A DNA stretch of 64,000 bases from Hemibagrus wyckioides. Lineage: Eukaryota; Chordata; Actinopteri; Siluriformes; Bagridae. A program made the position numbers and the translations under genes. The DNA is taken from positions 13,688,071 through 13,752,070 of the forward strand of contig NC_080731.1 in NCBI RefSeq assembly GCF_019097595.1, in the 5' to 3' direction. This document shows positions 18,939 to 38,625 of this stretch, one piece after another. How positions within the stretch are numbered: the stretch's first letter is position 1; every line of letters starts with the position of its first letter. The notes below the pieces were generated by a model. The model saw only the letters and a list, made by a program, of their open reading frames with translations. It did no database searches and was not told the origin of the DNA.

Positions 18939-19290
18939 ATGCAGTCATTTGTAATTACTTACTAAATACATCTCAGGCCACTGAACTCAGAGGCATGCAA
19001 GCACAAGTTTAATTCACTGGAAACAGAGAAGGAGAGAACATGGCATGCAGGATGGAAATTTACCAATTTATTCCTGCTGAAACAGATTGGCCACTGGGAA
19101 TACAGCATGGCATTTGTGATAAGCCAAGTGGGAAATCAAGGGAGCTATTCTACTAAAAACCCTGATTAAAGACCTCATTTGCGCAGCTAGACCTATAATG
19201 AAAGCATGTCTTTAGCCAAAAATTGTTATTTCATCTCTATCTGTGGTGTTTCTTTGAGGCAGTTTTCTTTGCATGGCTGACAGTCAGGAG
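18939..19290 (+). repeat. local duplication, copy 2
   Basis: Second copy of 17897-18235, offset by about 1.04 kb, with small indels (an added aggcatgcaagcacaag segment) and scattered substitutions. The dispersed-repeat tail at about 17230-17330 also has a counterpart at about 18260-18370 with a similar offset, so the original unit was probably about 1.04 kb. Confidence 0.8.
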
Positions 19291-19617
19291 CAGTAAATAA
19301 CAGTGTGACTGAGACTCACGCTGGGTTTCTATTTCAGCGCTGTGCTTGTGTTAGTTATGTGGAATTGATGGCACCATGTCAGTGAAGACGAAGTGTTTAT
19401 GTTGAGCAAGGCTTCAGCAATAAAGTGGGTGAGGATTCAGAAGCTCAGCTATGCAGAGAGGACAATCTGACAGTTCCATCTGCCTCAGATTTTTCAGAAA
19501 AAACCCCCACACATTTTCCCACTGCATCGTTTCACTTGTCAGACATCATTTATATGAAATTGGTCTCTTCAGTGTGGTGTCACTCTTATAGAAATGGTAC
19601 ACAATTGCATGTATGCA

Positions 19618-19620
19618 TAT

Positions 19621-19701
<81 letters not shown>
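19618..19701. repeat. (GATA)n microsatellite
   Basis: About 20 GATA units, ending in a short G-run. Confidence 0.97.
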
Positions 19702-19702
<1 letters not shown>

Positions 19703-20159
19703 GGGGGGGATTACATAAAGATGAGCAGATTGAGTCAAATAAAATCTGCCTCATAGTACAAAATGAATTACAAAATAAAGTCCACCTCATCAAAGGCAGC
19801 ACATGGGCTTGTCATGCTGTTGACTTAATCAGAAAACAGTGTGAATAAAAAGAAAGGAGGAGGAGAAAAGAAGAGTGAGATGTTCTTTATGTGTGAGAAC
19901 AAGCATGAGAGGTGGGAGCGAGTGTTGGAGGAAGTGTGGCCACATGGCCCTGAAGCCTGGCCCAGCGCACACTGCCACAGAGAAGCCTTGACAGGAGGGC
20001 TTACACAAGGTTAACAAGATGCAGAATTATAACCGAGGACACTTTGCTCTCTCTCTTTTTTAATAGAGCAGATTAAAACACTGCTTTTTACTCTAAAAAG
20101 CAGCCTTGCATTTGAAAAATATGTTGGATTAATGGAATATATCTGTAAATTAATAAAAA

Positions 20160-20165
20160 ATAATG

Positions 20166-20222
<57 letters not shown>
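20160..20222. repeat. (AAT)n microsatellite, left arm
   Basis: About 19 AAT units. They are complementary to the (ATT)n array at 20547-20670, so the two could pair across a loop of about 325 bases. Confidence 0.97.
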
Positions 20223-20240
20223 GCAAGCACTTTTCCTGTT

Positions 20241-20540
20241 AAGTGTCATTCAGTTCAGAATCTGGACTCTATCTCAGGAACACTGTGGCAGAGGCAGGAT
20301 GAGATCCACTGGGTTAGATCATACATAAATACATGTGCACCTAGGGGCAATTCAGAGTAGAAAATCTACCTACTAGCATGTGTTTGGGAGGTGGGAGGAA
20401 CCCAGAGAAAACCTAGACAGAATCTGGAACATGCAAAAAACTTCAGCACATACAGAAGTCTGAGCTCAAACCATGATCAAACCAGGGACCCTGGAGATAT
20501 GATGCCTCAATGCTAACACTGTGCCATGGTGCTGCCCTTC
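20241..20540 (+). repeat. dispersed teleost repeat copy between AAT/ATT arrays
   Basis: Near-full copy: 'ctctatctcaggaacactgt', 'cacctaggggcaattcagag', 'gtttgggaggtgggaggaac', 'atgatcaaaccagggaccct' and the closing 'ctaacactgtgccatggtgc'. It is flanked by (AAT)n on the left and (ATT)n on the right. Confidence 0.65.
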
Positions 20541-20543
20541 ACT

Positions 20544-20546
<3 letters not shown>

Positions 20547-20609
<63 letters not shown>

Positions 20610-20616
20610 GTTGTTG

Positions 20617-20670
<54 letters not shown>
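20547..20670. repeat. (ATT)n microsatellite, right arm
   Basis: About 40 ATT units with a short (GTT)n interruption near 20610. The long homopolymeric reading frames here (poly-Ile, poly-Asn) are artefacts of the repeat. Confidence 0.97.
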
Positions 20671-20672
<2 letters not shown>

Positions 20673-22269
20673 CATTTTTTAGTAAAGTAAGTACTAGTGT
20701 AAGTAGAAAGATCTATATCCAATCAACGATAAAAAAGCCGAGCTCAACAAGTTGAAAGCGAAAGTTAATAAAATGGAATCGTGATTAAGAACAACAAAGA
20801 TGTCCTATATTCACTTAGTTCAAATCGGACGTAAACTGGTTTCATTTACTGACCTTGTCTCTTATCATTCCATCAATCTAGAGTGGATACATGGGAAGAA
20901 TGAAAAAGAAAGAAAGACATGTTTGGAACTAACAAGAGAGATATTTCATGATTTGTTCATATTTGTTGCAAAAGTATGCTTTTTATCTGGACCATAAAGG
21001 GTTAGATGCCTGAGGAACATAATGTATTTATAAGCACTGATATTTTCCACTGCACCCCCTAAAATTCAATTTTTCTGTCCATTCATTTACTATCTGTAAT
21101 GGAAATATTTCACTCCCATTTCATCAGCTGCTAACTCATTCTGAAATTCGTAGTCTCTTCTTCCTTACAATCAGTATTAGAACAGGACTTTGCAATTTAC
21201 ATTTCATTGCCCTGAGCTGAACACCAGAAAGAATGGAATGTCATGCTATTTGATTTCAAATGGGTTTTAACCCAGTAAATTGGAGAAAGCCAGTCACGTC
21301 ACAAAGTCTGGTCCATCAGGCCTGTGACAAGCATTAGCTGTGGAAAATTACTCTCCCTCCCTGGAGAGGGGAAGACATGTTCTCTCGAAAATAGAGCTAA
21401 ATATGCTATTATCTTGTCGCTTTTCCTGTCTATACCTCTATAACTATTCAATTTGGCACAGCATTTCTCCTAGAAAATAACAAAATAAGCACCAACTGGC
21501 TACCAACTGGGTCCCAACTGGCTGTTTGTGAGGCACAAATTGACCAAAACTGAAGCCGGCTCGTAGAGTAACTTAATTAATTTATGCAAAAATTAGGCGT
21601 CATGCATAAATGAGTCGGTGGTGAAGGATAATGAGGCTGTGATAGACTGCGAGTGTTGGCAGACCATAAATATGAGGGACATTTGATCATCCTAAATGAG
21701 GTGGAAAGGAGAGTGTGGAGGTCAGTTAGGATACCTCTACCAAGAACTAAATTTTAAAGTTAAAGCAGAAACAAGGCAGAAAAGAAGTAAAAAATGCATC
21801 TTATGTAACATTATCAGTTCCAACCTAGAGCACAGTGGAGGACACATGACCATCATGACTGTAGCGCATGATTTCTTGCCGTAGGTTCAACAGTCTCCTA
21901 GCAACCACTGCAAGGGGAAAAAGTTGAGGAAAAAACAGGATCTCATATGGCCTACTTTTTTTTTTTTTTGCAATTGCTCAAGGAGTGAATGAGTTGGAGA
22001 ATCTTACACTAATGACTTCCTGTGTCGTTACTGAAGTAGGGCTATTGCACTCACTATGTGGAAATAATGAGCAAATTATGCACGGACAAAAATGGTATCT
22101 ATATCAATAGCTGTCTAAATGTCTAATGATGAATTTTCACTTTGCAAACGGTGAGTAACTTTTTAAACAGAATGTACACAGTGAAGATGGTGAAGGTGAA
22201 CATATTATCTGTACCATCCTACTAAACAGCTTTAAATATTTAACACTGTTCTGATGAAATCATTTAGTA

Positions 22270-22490
22270 CCAAAGAGCTCTTGGTGAATAGACTTCTCTT
22301 GCTTCCAAGATGGCGCCCACTCAGTGTACTATTCATGCAGCCGTCGTTATTTGTCATTGATTTTTGTTTGTTTACTTATTTTTAATAGCTTAAAGGCACT
22401 TGTGCTATCTCCTTAACTTATATCTTCACAAAGATTTCATTGTATGACACACTGTTTACTGTACATATGATAATAAATTTGAATCGTAAT
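22270..22490 (+). mobile_element. retroelement 3' end fragment
   Basis: Contains 'ccaagatggcgcccactcag' and ends with 'ttcattgtatgacacactgt', 'tactgtacatatgataataa' and 'atttgaatc', a tail shape I associate with teleost LINE 3' ends (AATAAA-like, then short TTGAATC-type repeats). No coding part is attached. Confidence 0.4.
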
Positions 22491-23014
22491 TTAGTACTAC
22501 TGCTAAACTGCTAAAAACTAACCATCTGTGATATTCTACATGAAGAAATCATGTATACAGACTGCATCCCAGTTATAAGTTAGTTAACTGTGCTTTCTTC
22601 GTATTTTCAAAATATATAAAATATAGTATTAAATATATCAATTAGATTTACATTAGTTATAAAAGTCTTTTCAGCTATAAAATAGTATCATGAATTATAT
22701 AAAAAAGAGTGTATAAGTATATAATGGTTGATTCCTCAGGGGGAACTGCAAAAACAACTGTTTACCCACTGCAACAGAGTTCACGTAAAGAATCTATGTA
22801 ATCTTATGTACTAAAATATCGCACAAGTACATAATGACATAATACACATAGATCAGTGTTATATAGAAGGGTTTAACTTTAAACATTTGTAATTTTTCTG
22901 CATTTTTGGAAAATGGCCTGTACAGATCTGAGCTAGAAAAATCTCATGCCTCAGTTGTTGGAGTCGTTTACAGGATATGGCGGCACCCTGTGGCCAAAGC
23001 AAAAAGTATCCGCA

Positions 23015-23020
23015 TTTATT
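23015..23020 (-). terminator. candidate lix1 polyadenylation signal
   Basis: The + strand tttatt here is AATAAA on the lix1 strand, about 600 bases past the stop codon. It is the best-placed hexamer seen, but other A/T-rich sites exist and no transcript end can be verified. Confidence 0.3.
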
Positions 23021-23315
23021 TACATTCCCTTCTAAATCCCAAGACAATACAAAATGATTTTTGCTCAACGAAAACCAAGTTATAACATTTTCAGTCCAAA
23101 CAATAAGAGAGCTGGCGCTGCTCTCCAGACATTCAGACCCTAAATGTACTACTAACGCATTTAGTACTAAATAAATTTGATTTACACAGAGGCTCATTTA
23201 GCTGCAAACATATTACAGTACACTAAAAAAAGAACTCTAGAAAAGCGTAGAAAATATACAACATACAGGATCTTTTCTTGAATTTGCATCTAAAGTCCAT
23301 CTTTTTACTCAAAAC

Positions 23316-23360
23316 CTACCACACACACGCACACACACGCTCACACACACACACACACAC
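23316..23360. repeat. (AC)n microsatellite in the lix1 3' flank
   Basis: Interrupted CA repeat with CG interruptions. A second CA array lies at 23593-23619, immediately before the lix1 stop, and a third at 24026-24057, in the polypyrimidine side of the last lix1 intron just before its acceptor. Confidence 0.95.
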
Positions 23361-23620
23361 ATTTTAGTTCACAGTCCTTGTGAAGGCTTTCCATAATTAG
23401 TGAAGCTAATTAATGATTTTCTTGCTCCTAAATCTAACCCTAATCCCAATAACCAAAAGGAAATATTTTGATATTTAGCTAGTTATATGTTTTAGTTGTT
23501 TAAAAAAATAAAACAAATGTTCCCACAGGGTCAAAGTTGATAGATATTCCATTGCTTGTGGACACATTTGTCCTTACTAAAATATGAACAAATACACACA
23601 CACACACACACACACACACT

Positions 23621-31227
<7,607 letters not shown>

Positions 31228-31497
31228 CTCTCATGTTCCAAATGTCCAGCAGAAACTTTATGCTATGCCTGTGAGCCTTCTCCTATGCTCTGGAGTAAGG
31301 AAGAGCGTTTCTCTACAAACCCCAGCTCTGATTAGGAAAGTGTGAAGGAAATCTTCTCCTCTCTCCTGCAGGCTCCAGTGCAGTGTGTGGAGCCCTGTTA
31401 AGCTCTCACTACGGCTCTCCTCCTGTGGCTGGCCCACCTTTGTCAAGAGCTGAACTAATTAGCTGTGAGGCTGGCCATCAGACTTCACCCCCCTCCT

Positions 31498-31529
<32 letters not shown>

Positions 31530-33914
31530 CCTGTTGAACGCATCCACTGAGCTGAGTTGGGTAAGCCCCGACAAAGGAATGTGACCCCCTTCTCTGTTCA
31601 TTCATGGTATGTCTTGAGCTTTCAACATGCACATGCATCATCTAACTCAAAAGGCAAATGATTAAAGTATATTGAGTAACTATTTGTTTTTCATACGCCA
31701 TCAAAGGGCTGTTAACATGAGTATAATGGTAAAAAAAATGTGCTCTAAGAAAAAAAACATTTGCAAACTGCACACTACTTACTAAAGTGCAGCATAACAT
31801 TCATTAAAAATGACTTTTTAAAATGACTTATATTGCAAAACAAATATTCTATTGCACTTATCATTCAAAGGCTATGTGTTCATAAGCTTGTCAAAACAAC
31901 ATCACATTATTAATGCCTATATCTGTCTTACTGTATGTTAATCACAATGTTCTATTTTTTCTGAAACTAAAGCGGTGGTGCACTTAGACTTTGCTGTAGG
32001 CCAGACTGTATGAAATGCATTTCAAATGCATTTACTCTGCCTGAATGGTTATTGTTCAGTGAACAGGCCTCAGCAGTCAAAAGCATGCTTGTGAATAGAG
32101 CCCTCGATATGAAGAATTTTCGACTTTTTTCTTGTACAGGCCTCCACACCGAGCGTTTTAAGCTCCATTCAGTATAGACCATTACCCAAAGTGCATTTTT
32201 TAAACATCTAATGCTCCTTTCTAAACATCCCTGAGTCTTTGCTCCTTGGTTTCTTGGGAATTGGGAGTCCATTCAGGGCAAAGACCTATTGTGAGAGTGG
32301 CTTGGGAAAGGAGAGAGGTGTTTAGCATAAATGACAATCACTTTTTGGGGTGGATTGGTGCAAATAATACTGCCTATTGAATGAGCAGTGAGGGATGACA
32401 AGGAAACAAAGATAGCACATGGTTCTAAGATTCATTTTATCATGGATCTACATTACACTGTAATACAAATAAAAACATGTTCTTACTTACTGGGAAACTC
32501 TACATTTTCTGTTAATCCGGAACCTTGCTGAAAATGATATAGAACCCTTTGTGCAGGTTTCTGTCAGAAAACGTCATCTTTTATATTAAATTCAATTCAA
32601 TATTACTCAAAGGTGAGCGTGACATCACAGGGTGTTACATCCTGCGCTGGTCAAAGCCAGAAGAAATCAAACTGAATTAAGGTCATTCATTCGACCAGTG
32701 CCAAAAAAATGATGTCTGTCTGTTTTTTTGTGAAATCAATTGAAACTCACTGTTTAATTTAATCTTCATTTCACACTGAATTACACTGATCATATACATT
32801 AAAAAGAAAACTGGAGTCATTAGAAAGATTCCTGTTCCCAACAATCTGTACGAAACTATCTTTATATTTAAAAGAAACTTATTTAAATGTGGAAGTGTGT
32901 GTGCATGTATGCGAGCACCTTGTGAATTGTGAACTTCTGCATATTAACTGTAGTCATGGTAAAAGTCTGCACAGGAAATAGCACTGTCTGGACAGGGAAA
33001 ATAGCGACACATTGTCTTTAGCTATGGATTATAGAGGTATATGATTAAAAATAAATATTGTAATACAGTATGTAAGCCATCATTTCTATGGCTGTTTTAG
33101 TCAGTGTTTAAAGGATGTTGTCAGGGCAGAGCTTGGCCAACTAGAGTAAGGGGTTATGTTAACATAACCTTCAGGCTTCCTGAATGAAGTGGCCCTTGTT
33201 TAAGCCCCCTGATGTGAGAAATGCAAACGGTTAAGCATGGAAGTCTGCCCAAGCCTGCCATTTCTTCTTGATAGAGATGCTGGAGGATGCTACATCGTTT
33301 TGTTTCTCCAAATGATTCAGGTTTTAAAAAATGTATGGATAGATCAAGTAAATTCTAGATCAGAAGAAAAAAAGCACACAAGAGAGAAATTCATACACAG
33401 AACAGAAACATTTCAGATTTTCTATTTTTCACCTGCCAAGTTAAACATACCCTAAATACTGTATGCGCCAACTAAATATTGTTGGATAATTAGTGCTACC
33501 AAATTTATGTGTTGATAAAATGCCAAGATTTTGTGTTAATGTAATCTAGAATCCCATCATCATTGCATTACATATCCCAGCATATATTTAATTTCCTGAA
33601 AAGCTTTGATATGTAATTACAGTATTTGCCTTATAATTATTATATCCAGTGATAGGTGAGGGACACTATTTGGTAAAAAAAAAAAAAAATGTATGTCTAA
33701 TAATATACATTTGTGACATAAAGTCAGCTCCTGACATCTTTCAGGAAAATCAGCAGAAATGTAATATAGAGCATTAAACAGTTAAGTGCTAAGTATATGG
33801 GGGTGTTGTGTAATTATATTTGACCTTTTTAAAAAAAATAACTTTTCTGAAGTGTGAATAACTTTTCTGCAAAACAGTTATTTTTCTACATTTCTGGCCT
33901 CCCACAAATTAATA

Positions 33915-35478
33915 TATTCCTCTCTGAGTCTATTGGAACCACAAGGCCAATAATTTGTTTTTGCTGTAGACTGAAGACATTTGTGTTTGAGATCAGAAGA
34001 TGAATATGAGAAGAGAGTTTAGAATTACAGCTCTTATTTATATGCAGATGTGTTAAATGATGTAGAACAGAGCACATTTTGTATCAGACCACCCAATTTT
34101 CAGGCGAGCAAATATACGGGAAGAGATGATTGACAGGTGTTACCCAGGTGTGTCCTGTAAGAATGATCATTGAAACAATAAATAGCTAGATAAATAGAAC
34201 ATTTTTTCTTGGTTTTAGCCCGCAGTTTCACCTCCGAAGATTGTATCTATTGTGAAAAAGGATAAGACAGAATGAAAACTGTTTATGGGTGAAAAGCAAG
34301 ACGAAAAAAAGCTGCAAAATCAATCAGAGACACTGCACAAACATTGGGCATAGCCAAATACAATAATTTGGTATGTTGTGAAAATGAAATAAAGCACTGA
34401 TATACTAAGCACCAGACAGTGAATCGTTTAGCTAAGGAAAATAACAACATCTGATGAAAGAAATTTTGTGAAAGCTTTGTCTAAAAAACAAGTCAGTGAC
34501 ATCAGCAACAACACCAACAGGGCAGGAGTGAAGGTATCACAATCCACCATTCAAAGAAGACTTCAAGAATAGAAATTTAGATTACATAACACAAAATACA
34601 AACCTCTCATCAGCAGTAAGAATCAGAAAGCCAGACTGGAATTTATAAAAAAGTAAAAAGAGAAGTTTAGAAATCAGAATTAACCTGTACCAAAGTGATA
34701 GAAAAAGATAAGGTTAAAGTAAGGAGAAAGAAAGGATCTGCTTATAATCCAAAACATAAAAGCTCATATGTGAAACATGGTGGTGGTAGTGTCATGGTCT
34801 TGGTGTTGCATGGTTGCTTCTGGAATGGACTCACTGATCTTTATTAATGATGTACCTCATGATGGTAGCAGCAAAATAAATTCAGTTTATAGGAACATTC
34901 TGTCTGTCAATTTACAAATAAATGCATCCTAAATAATTGGAAGGAGCTTCATTATGCTGCAAGCATAATGACTCAACACGTACTGCCAACACATGAAAGG
35001 TTGTCAGGGGAAAAGTGGAAGGTTTTAGACCAAATCAATCACCAGACCATAACCCAATCTGAGAAGCATTTCACCTCCTGAAGAGGTGACTGAAGCAAAC
35101 AACAACTGAAAGAGGCTGTAGTAAAGCCTGGAAAAGAATGGCAAAAACAACAACAAACAAACAATAAACAACAGTTATGTCGGTGATGTCAGTAAGTCGT
35201 AGGCCTGATGCAGTTATTGGAATCAAGGAATTTGCAGCCAAAGTGTTATTTACCTTCATTTACTTCAAGGCTTATTTGTTCCAATAATTTTGCTTCCTTC
35301 AAGACATGTGGTCTGCTACCAAGATTCTATGTTTTATGTAATCTACTACAGGGAATAAAAGCTAAAATCGTATACTCCCATCTTATATCCATCTTTTGAT
35401 CTTAAACCCAAAAGTCTTAGCTATTTAACACAATTTTATTGGCCTTGCTGTTCCAATAGTTTTGGAGGGGACTGTGTA
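33915..35478 (+). mobile_element. decayed full-length Tc1-like transposon, ~1.56 kb
   Basis: The ends are inverted repeats of at least 70 bases with mismatches. The left end has 'ctattggaaccacaaggcca' then 'tttgagatcagaagatg'; the right end has the complement 'tggccttgctgttccaatag'. Between them the + strand holds a transposase in pieces: an N-terminal HTH-like part (RDTAQTLGIAKY), then TIHHSKKTS, QKARLEFIKK, a DDE-domain stretch (KGSAYNPKHKSSYVKHGGGS, SVMVL), and a later PDHNPI-like relic (near 35040). It has multiple stops and frameshifts. Its length is typical of Tc1 elements (about 1.6 kb). Confidence 0.75.
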
Positions 35479-36009
35479 TACATACAGAACACCTATATAA
35501 TCCTAGTTTTATGTATGTGAACTTCATGTATGAGGTTTTCATCAGGGTTTTAATCCAAAGATATAGATGGTTAAGGTCAAAACACGGGTTTTGTGCTGTG
35601 CACCTGATTCTGTGTTGATTTATGTATATTTTTTTAGGTATTCATTTGTTAAAGGATCCATCTACAACCAAGTCTGTACTTCTTCCCAGAAGCAACCACG
35701 TTTATCCAAGATATCCAGGTACTGAAACAAAATTAATGACACCATTAATCTTCACAAAAGCCTGTGGACAACTAGCTGCTAAACAGAATGATGTACCACC
35801 ACATTGTACAGTGGATATCAGGTGTTTTACATGCAGGATAAAGTGGATACTGAATGAATGAATGAATGAATGAATGAAAATATACAACAAATAAACAGTT
35901 TCAGTTGAATTTCTACCCTGTATATTCCTCAATCACATGCACACAGCACAAAAATATAAATATTTTAATTTCATTTGTATTCCTGTAATATAAAATCGCA
36001 CATCAAGAC

Positions 36010-36272
36010 TGCACTGCAATTAACCTCATTTCTCTTATACGTGCAACCCCCCCCCCTTTAAATTGTGATTTATGTACTGTATTTTTTTTCCTTCTTATAT
36101 ATCTTGTAGTTTTTGTTCTTAACATGCACTATTACCTTCTGGTCAGTTATTACATTTTCCTGTGTATACTGACTATTTTTAAGATATACAGTATGCAGTT
36201 TACAACCTGTCTTGTGTTACTGTCTCTATTGCTGCTGCTGATATCTGGAATTTCCTTCGAGATCAATGAAAT
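36010..36272 (+). mobile_element. LINE 3' end fragment leading into an ATCT array
   Basis: 'atttatgtactgtatttttt', 'catgcactattaccttctgg' and the final 'ggaatttccttcgagatcaa' followed by 'tgaaatatctgtctatct' fit the 3' UTR end of teleost CR1/L2-type LINEs, whose tails often carry short ATCT-type repeats. Confidence 0.5.
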
Positions 36273-36273
36273 A

Positions 36274-36381
<108 letters not shown>

Positions 36382-36390
36382 GATATTGTA

Positions 36391-36934
36391 CTACCAGTCA
36401 AAAGTTTGGACACATCTTTTAATTCAATGTTTTTTGTTTAGGGATTTATTTTCTACATTCTAGAACAATACTGGAGATTTCAAAACTATTAAGTAATCCT
36501 TAAGTAATCCATATGTAATGACAACAAAAAACAACAGTCAGTTGTTATTTTAAGACACTGAGGTCAGGTGTTCTGGAATAGTTCTTGCAAGAACAGTATT
36601 GTCAAGTGCATTTGCAAAACCCATCAAGCACCATGATGAAACTGGCTCACATGAAGACCATCCCAGTAAAGCAAGACCAAAACTGACCTCTGCTGCAGAG
36701 GAGATGTTCATTTAGAGTTACCAGCCTCAGAAATCACCAATTAACAGCACCTCAGATTAGAGCCGTTATGAAGGCTTTACAGAGCATCAGTAGCAGACGT
36801 ATCTCAATATCAACTGTTCAAAGGACATTATTGTGTATTTCGGCCGCCTTCAGCATTGTTTTACAATGTAGAAAGAAATAAACATCAGGAAAGACCATGG
36901 AATTAGAAGGTGTGTCCAAACTTTTGACTGGTAG
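36391..36934. mobile_element. Tc1-type MITE with perfect 23-bp terminal inverted repeats
   Basis: Left end 36391-36413 begins ctaccagtcaaaagtttgga; the right end 36912-36934 is its exact complement. The interior (36650-36840) keeps a scrap of the transposase N-terminus: KTIPSKARPKLTSAAEEM and later the complement of an 'ISISTVQRTL'-like helix. The catalytic domain is missing, so this is an internally deleted non-autonomous copy. Likely TA target dinucleotides flank it. Confidence 0.8.
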
Positions 36935-37149
36935 TGTATATGCAGAATGGTCAAATATACACCAGTACAACAGTTATACTGGTATGTTCCTTCACTTTGA
37001 CCATTTTTAAACCAGGTCCAGTTTAATTTTTTGCTCTTTTTGAAGTTTTATGAGCTTGGTCAGTGTGTTGTTATTTCTCCTTTGAGCCACACAGTGGCAG
37101 TAGTGTGCTATGATGGTTAGGCATTAGGCACCTATGTGTTTTTATACTT

Positions 37150-37345
37150 TATTGCTCTCTAGCGTCCTGGTGGTGAAAATACTACTTCTGGGCAGAAGGA
37201 AGAGAGCGGCTATTTCCAGTTTATTCCCGTCTCCAGCGGTGCTTGCTTTTTTTTTTTAATTAAAGGGACAAATAATCTGGGACTGGGAAAAATTATCAAT
37301 GGTGATCAAATTTGACCAAATATGATCATCACAAATACAATTCCC
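37150..37345 (+). other. lrrc8a: candidate lrrc8a 5' non-coding exon / promoter
   Basis: A consensus-like donor (cccg|gtaagt at 37345) follows a moderately GC-rich stretch. A second small candidate 5' UTR exon is at 38483-38514, with acceptor cttacag and donor ctg|gtaaag. The coding exon itself has an acceptor (tatttcag) at 38618, seven bases before the ATG, so upstream non-coding exon(s) must exist. Which of these is used cannot be told from sequence. Confidence 0.3.
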
Positions 37346-37477
37346 GGTAAGTCCTTGCCGCTACTATGAACTGCTATTGTGAGGTTTTCTTCAGCACGGT
37401 TGGATGTTTTTGATGTTGAAGAACAAAGTGATGATAATAATAACCGGAGTGAAGGTGCTAGCAGGCTAACCGGGCAT

Positions 37478-37600
37478 AGCTGTGTCCCAAACCGCACACT
37501 AACCTATTAACACCAAGTCAACTAGTACTGTTGTGTTTAATCATACTTCATATGTAGAAAACCGGCTGTGTTCAAATAACGGTTCCTGGGAGGCTTTCCT
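37478..37600. repeat. short 'cccaaaccgcacact' repeat fragment near the lrrc8a 5' side
   Basis: 'gctgtgtcccaaaccgcaca' with 'ctaacctattaa' matches the left arm of the palindromic element at 55571-55682. A second 'ggctgtgttcaaata' follows at 37564. It is degraded. Similar sequence sits in the zbtb26 promoter. Confidence 0.4.
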
Positions 37601-38012
37601 GTCTTTACCGTTTACCTGATTAATGAATTAACTTATCATGATTCTGTTTATTATTATAAAGTAATTTATTTAGACTGAACAACGATATTAAATGGCCGAG
37701 TGGATACTTGTTGACTTGCGGGTTAGCGCGAGGCAGCATCCTGCGGCTACATGTTGCTAAATCATCTAGTCTCAGTCACCTGCTAATAGTGATAATGCTA
37801 GCTGTGGGTGGATTTATATTTAGGGGAAATGATTTAAAGGGCATTTGTAATGTTGAAATAATCTAAGGGTTTTTCAGCAGGTCTGAAGAAATAAGGGTTT
37901 TTTTTCAGGTTTATCTGCTTATGCTTAGTGCCAAAGTTTAAGGAAAAGGTTTTCAACAAACCGGCTACATTTGTTCTCACAGAAATAAAAACAAACAAAT
38001 AATCCAAAACAA

Positions 38013-38013
38013 G

Positions 38014-38068
<55 letters not shown>

Positions 38069-38073
38069 ATATA

Positions 38074-38102
<29 letters not shown>
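38013..38102. repeat. (ATCT)n and (TG)n microsatellites
   Basis: About 13 ATCT units at 38013-38068 followed by a TG array at 38076-38102, upstream of the lrrc8a coding exon. Confidence 0.97.
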
Positions 38103-38113
<11 letters not shown>

Positions 38114-38625
38114 ATATATGTAGGTATATGTAGTGTATATAAATGATCTTTCAGTAAATTGAGCTGTGCTGGGGGTGTTGACGTTGGTGTGCCTTTATGC
38201 CTTTATCTTGACAGGAAATCTGTGCCTCATCCTGACACGCCGGCCTGTGATGAGTGCAGATTCCTGACTGACCATGTGCGCTGTTGGGTAACATAACGGC
38301 GCACAGAGGAGCCACTGCTGAGCCTCTGCCCCTCCCAAAGACAAACAGGATCTGAACTTTGGGGTCATGGACTCCCTTTCCATAGCGAGAAGAGACAATT
38401 CTTGAGTGTTATTAGCGGAAACGGTTAATAATAGCTGACAAGAAAGCCAAATTGTTCTCTTGGTGGAGCCTTGTTCTTACAGATGAAGCCAGAACAGAGA
38501 GTCACCATCCTCTGGTAAAGCTGCTTTATTTATTTATTTTTATTCAAACAATATCACAAGATGCAGAAGAAAAAATGGATCGAGCTCCTGTCGTTAATTA
38601 TTTATTTATTTATTTCAGATAAACA

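Larger units (their letters stand above)
8231..22850. other. gene-poor intergenic region between olfm1 and lix1
   Basis: No coding exon could be recognised on either strand across this 14.6 kb. The stretch is AT-rich and holds relic transposons (9.56, 11.7-12.35, 16.06-16.55, 17.14-19.29, 20.24 and 22.27 kb, listed separately), microsatellites, and unique DNA with homeobox/POU-like motifs that could be non-coding regulatory sequence. The short ORFs in it contain no recognisable domain. Confidence 0.6.

Noticed and set aside
19569..19802. Reading frame with repeated Leu-Ser-Ile-Tyr units, and a similar one at 36124-36441
   Set aside because: Translation of GATA/ATCT tetranucleotide arrays.
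20011..20722. Long reading frames of poly-Leu, poly-Ile and poly-Asn
   Set aside because: They are translations of the AAT/ATT microsatellites and have no other content.
22859..23197. Minus-strand 112-residue frame downstream of lix1 containing GSECLESSASS, similar to [11 protein letters not shown] in the lix1 tail
   Set aside because: Only about seven residues agree, with no splice signals or wider similarity. It lies in the probable 3' UTR and is most likely chance.
37306..37497. 63-residue minus frame near the lrrc8a 5' region
   Set aside because: No domain, no splice support, and it overlaps a repeat-like segment.
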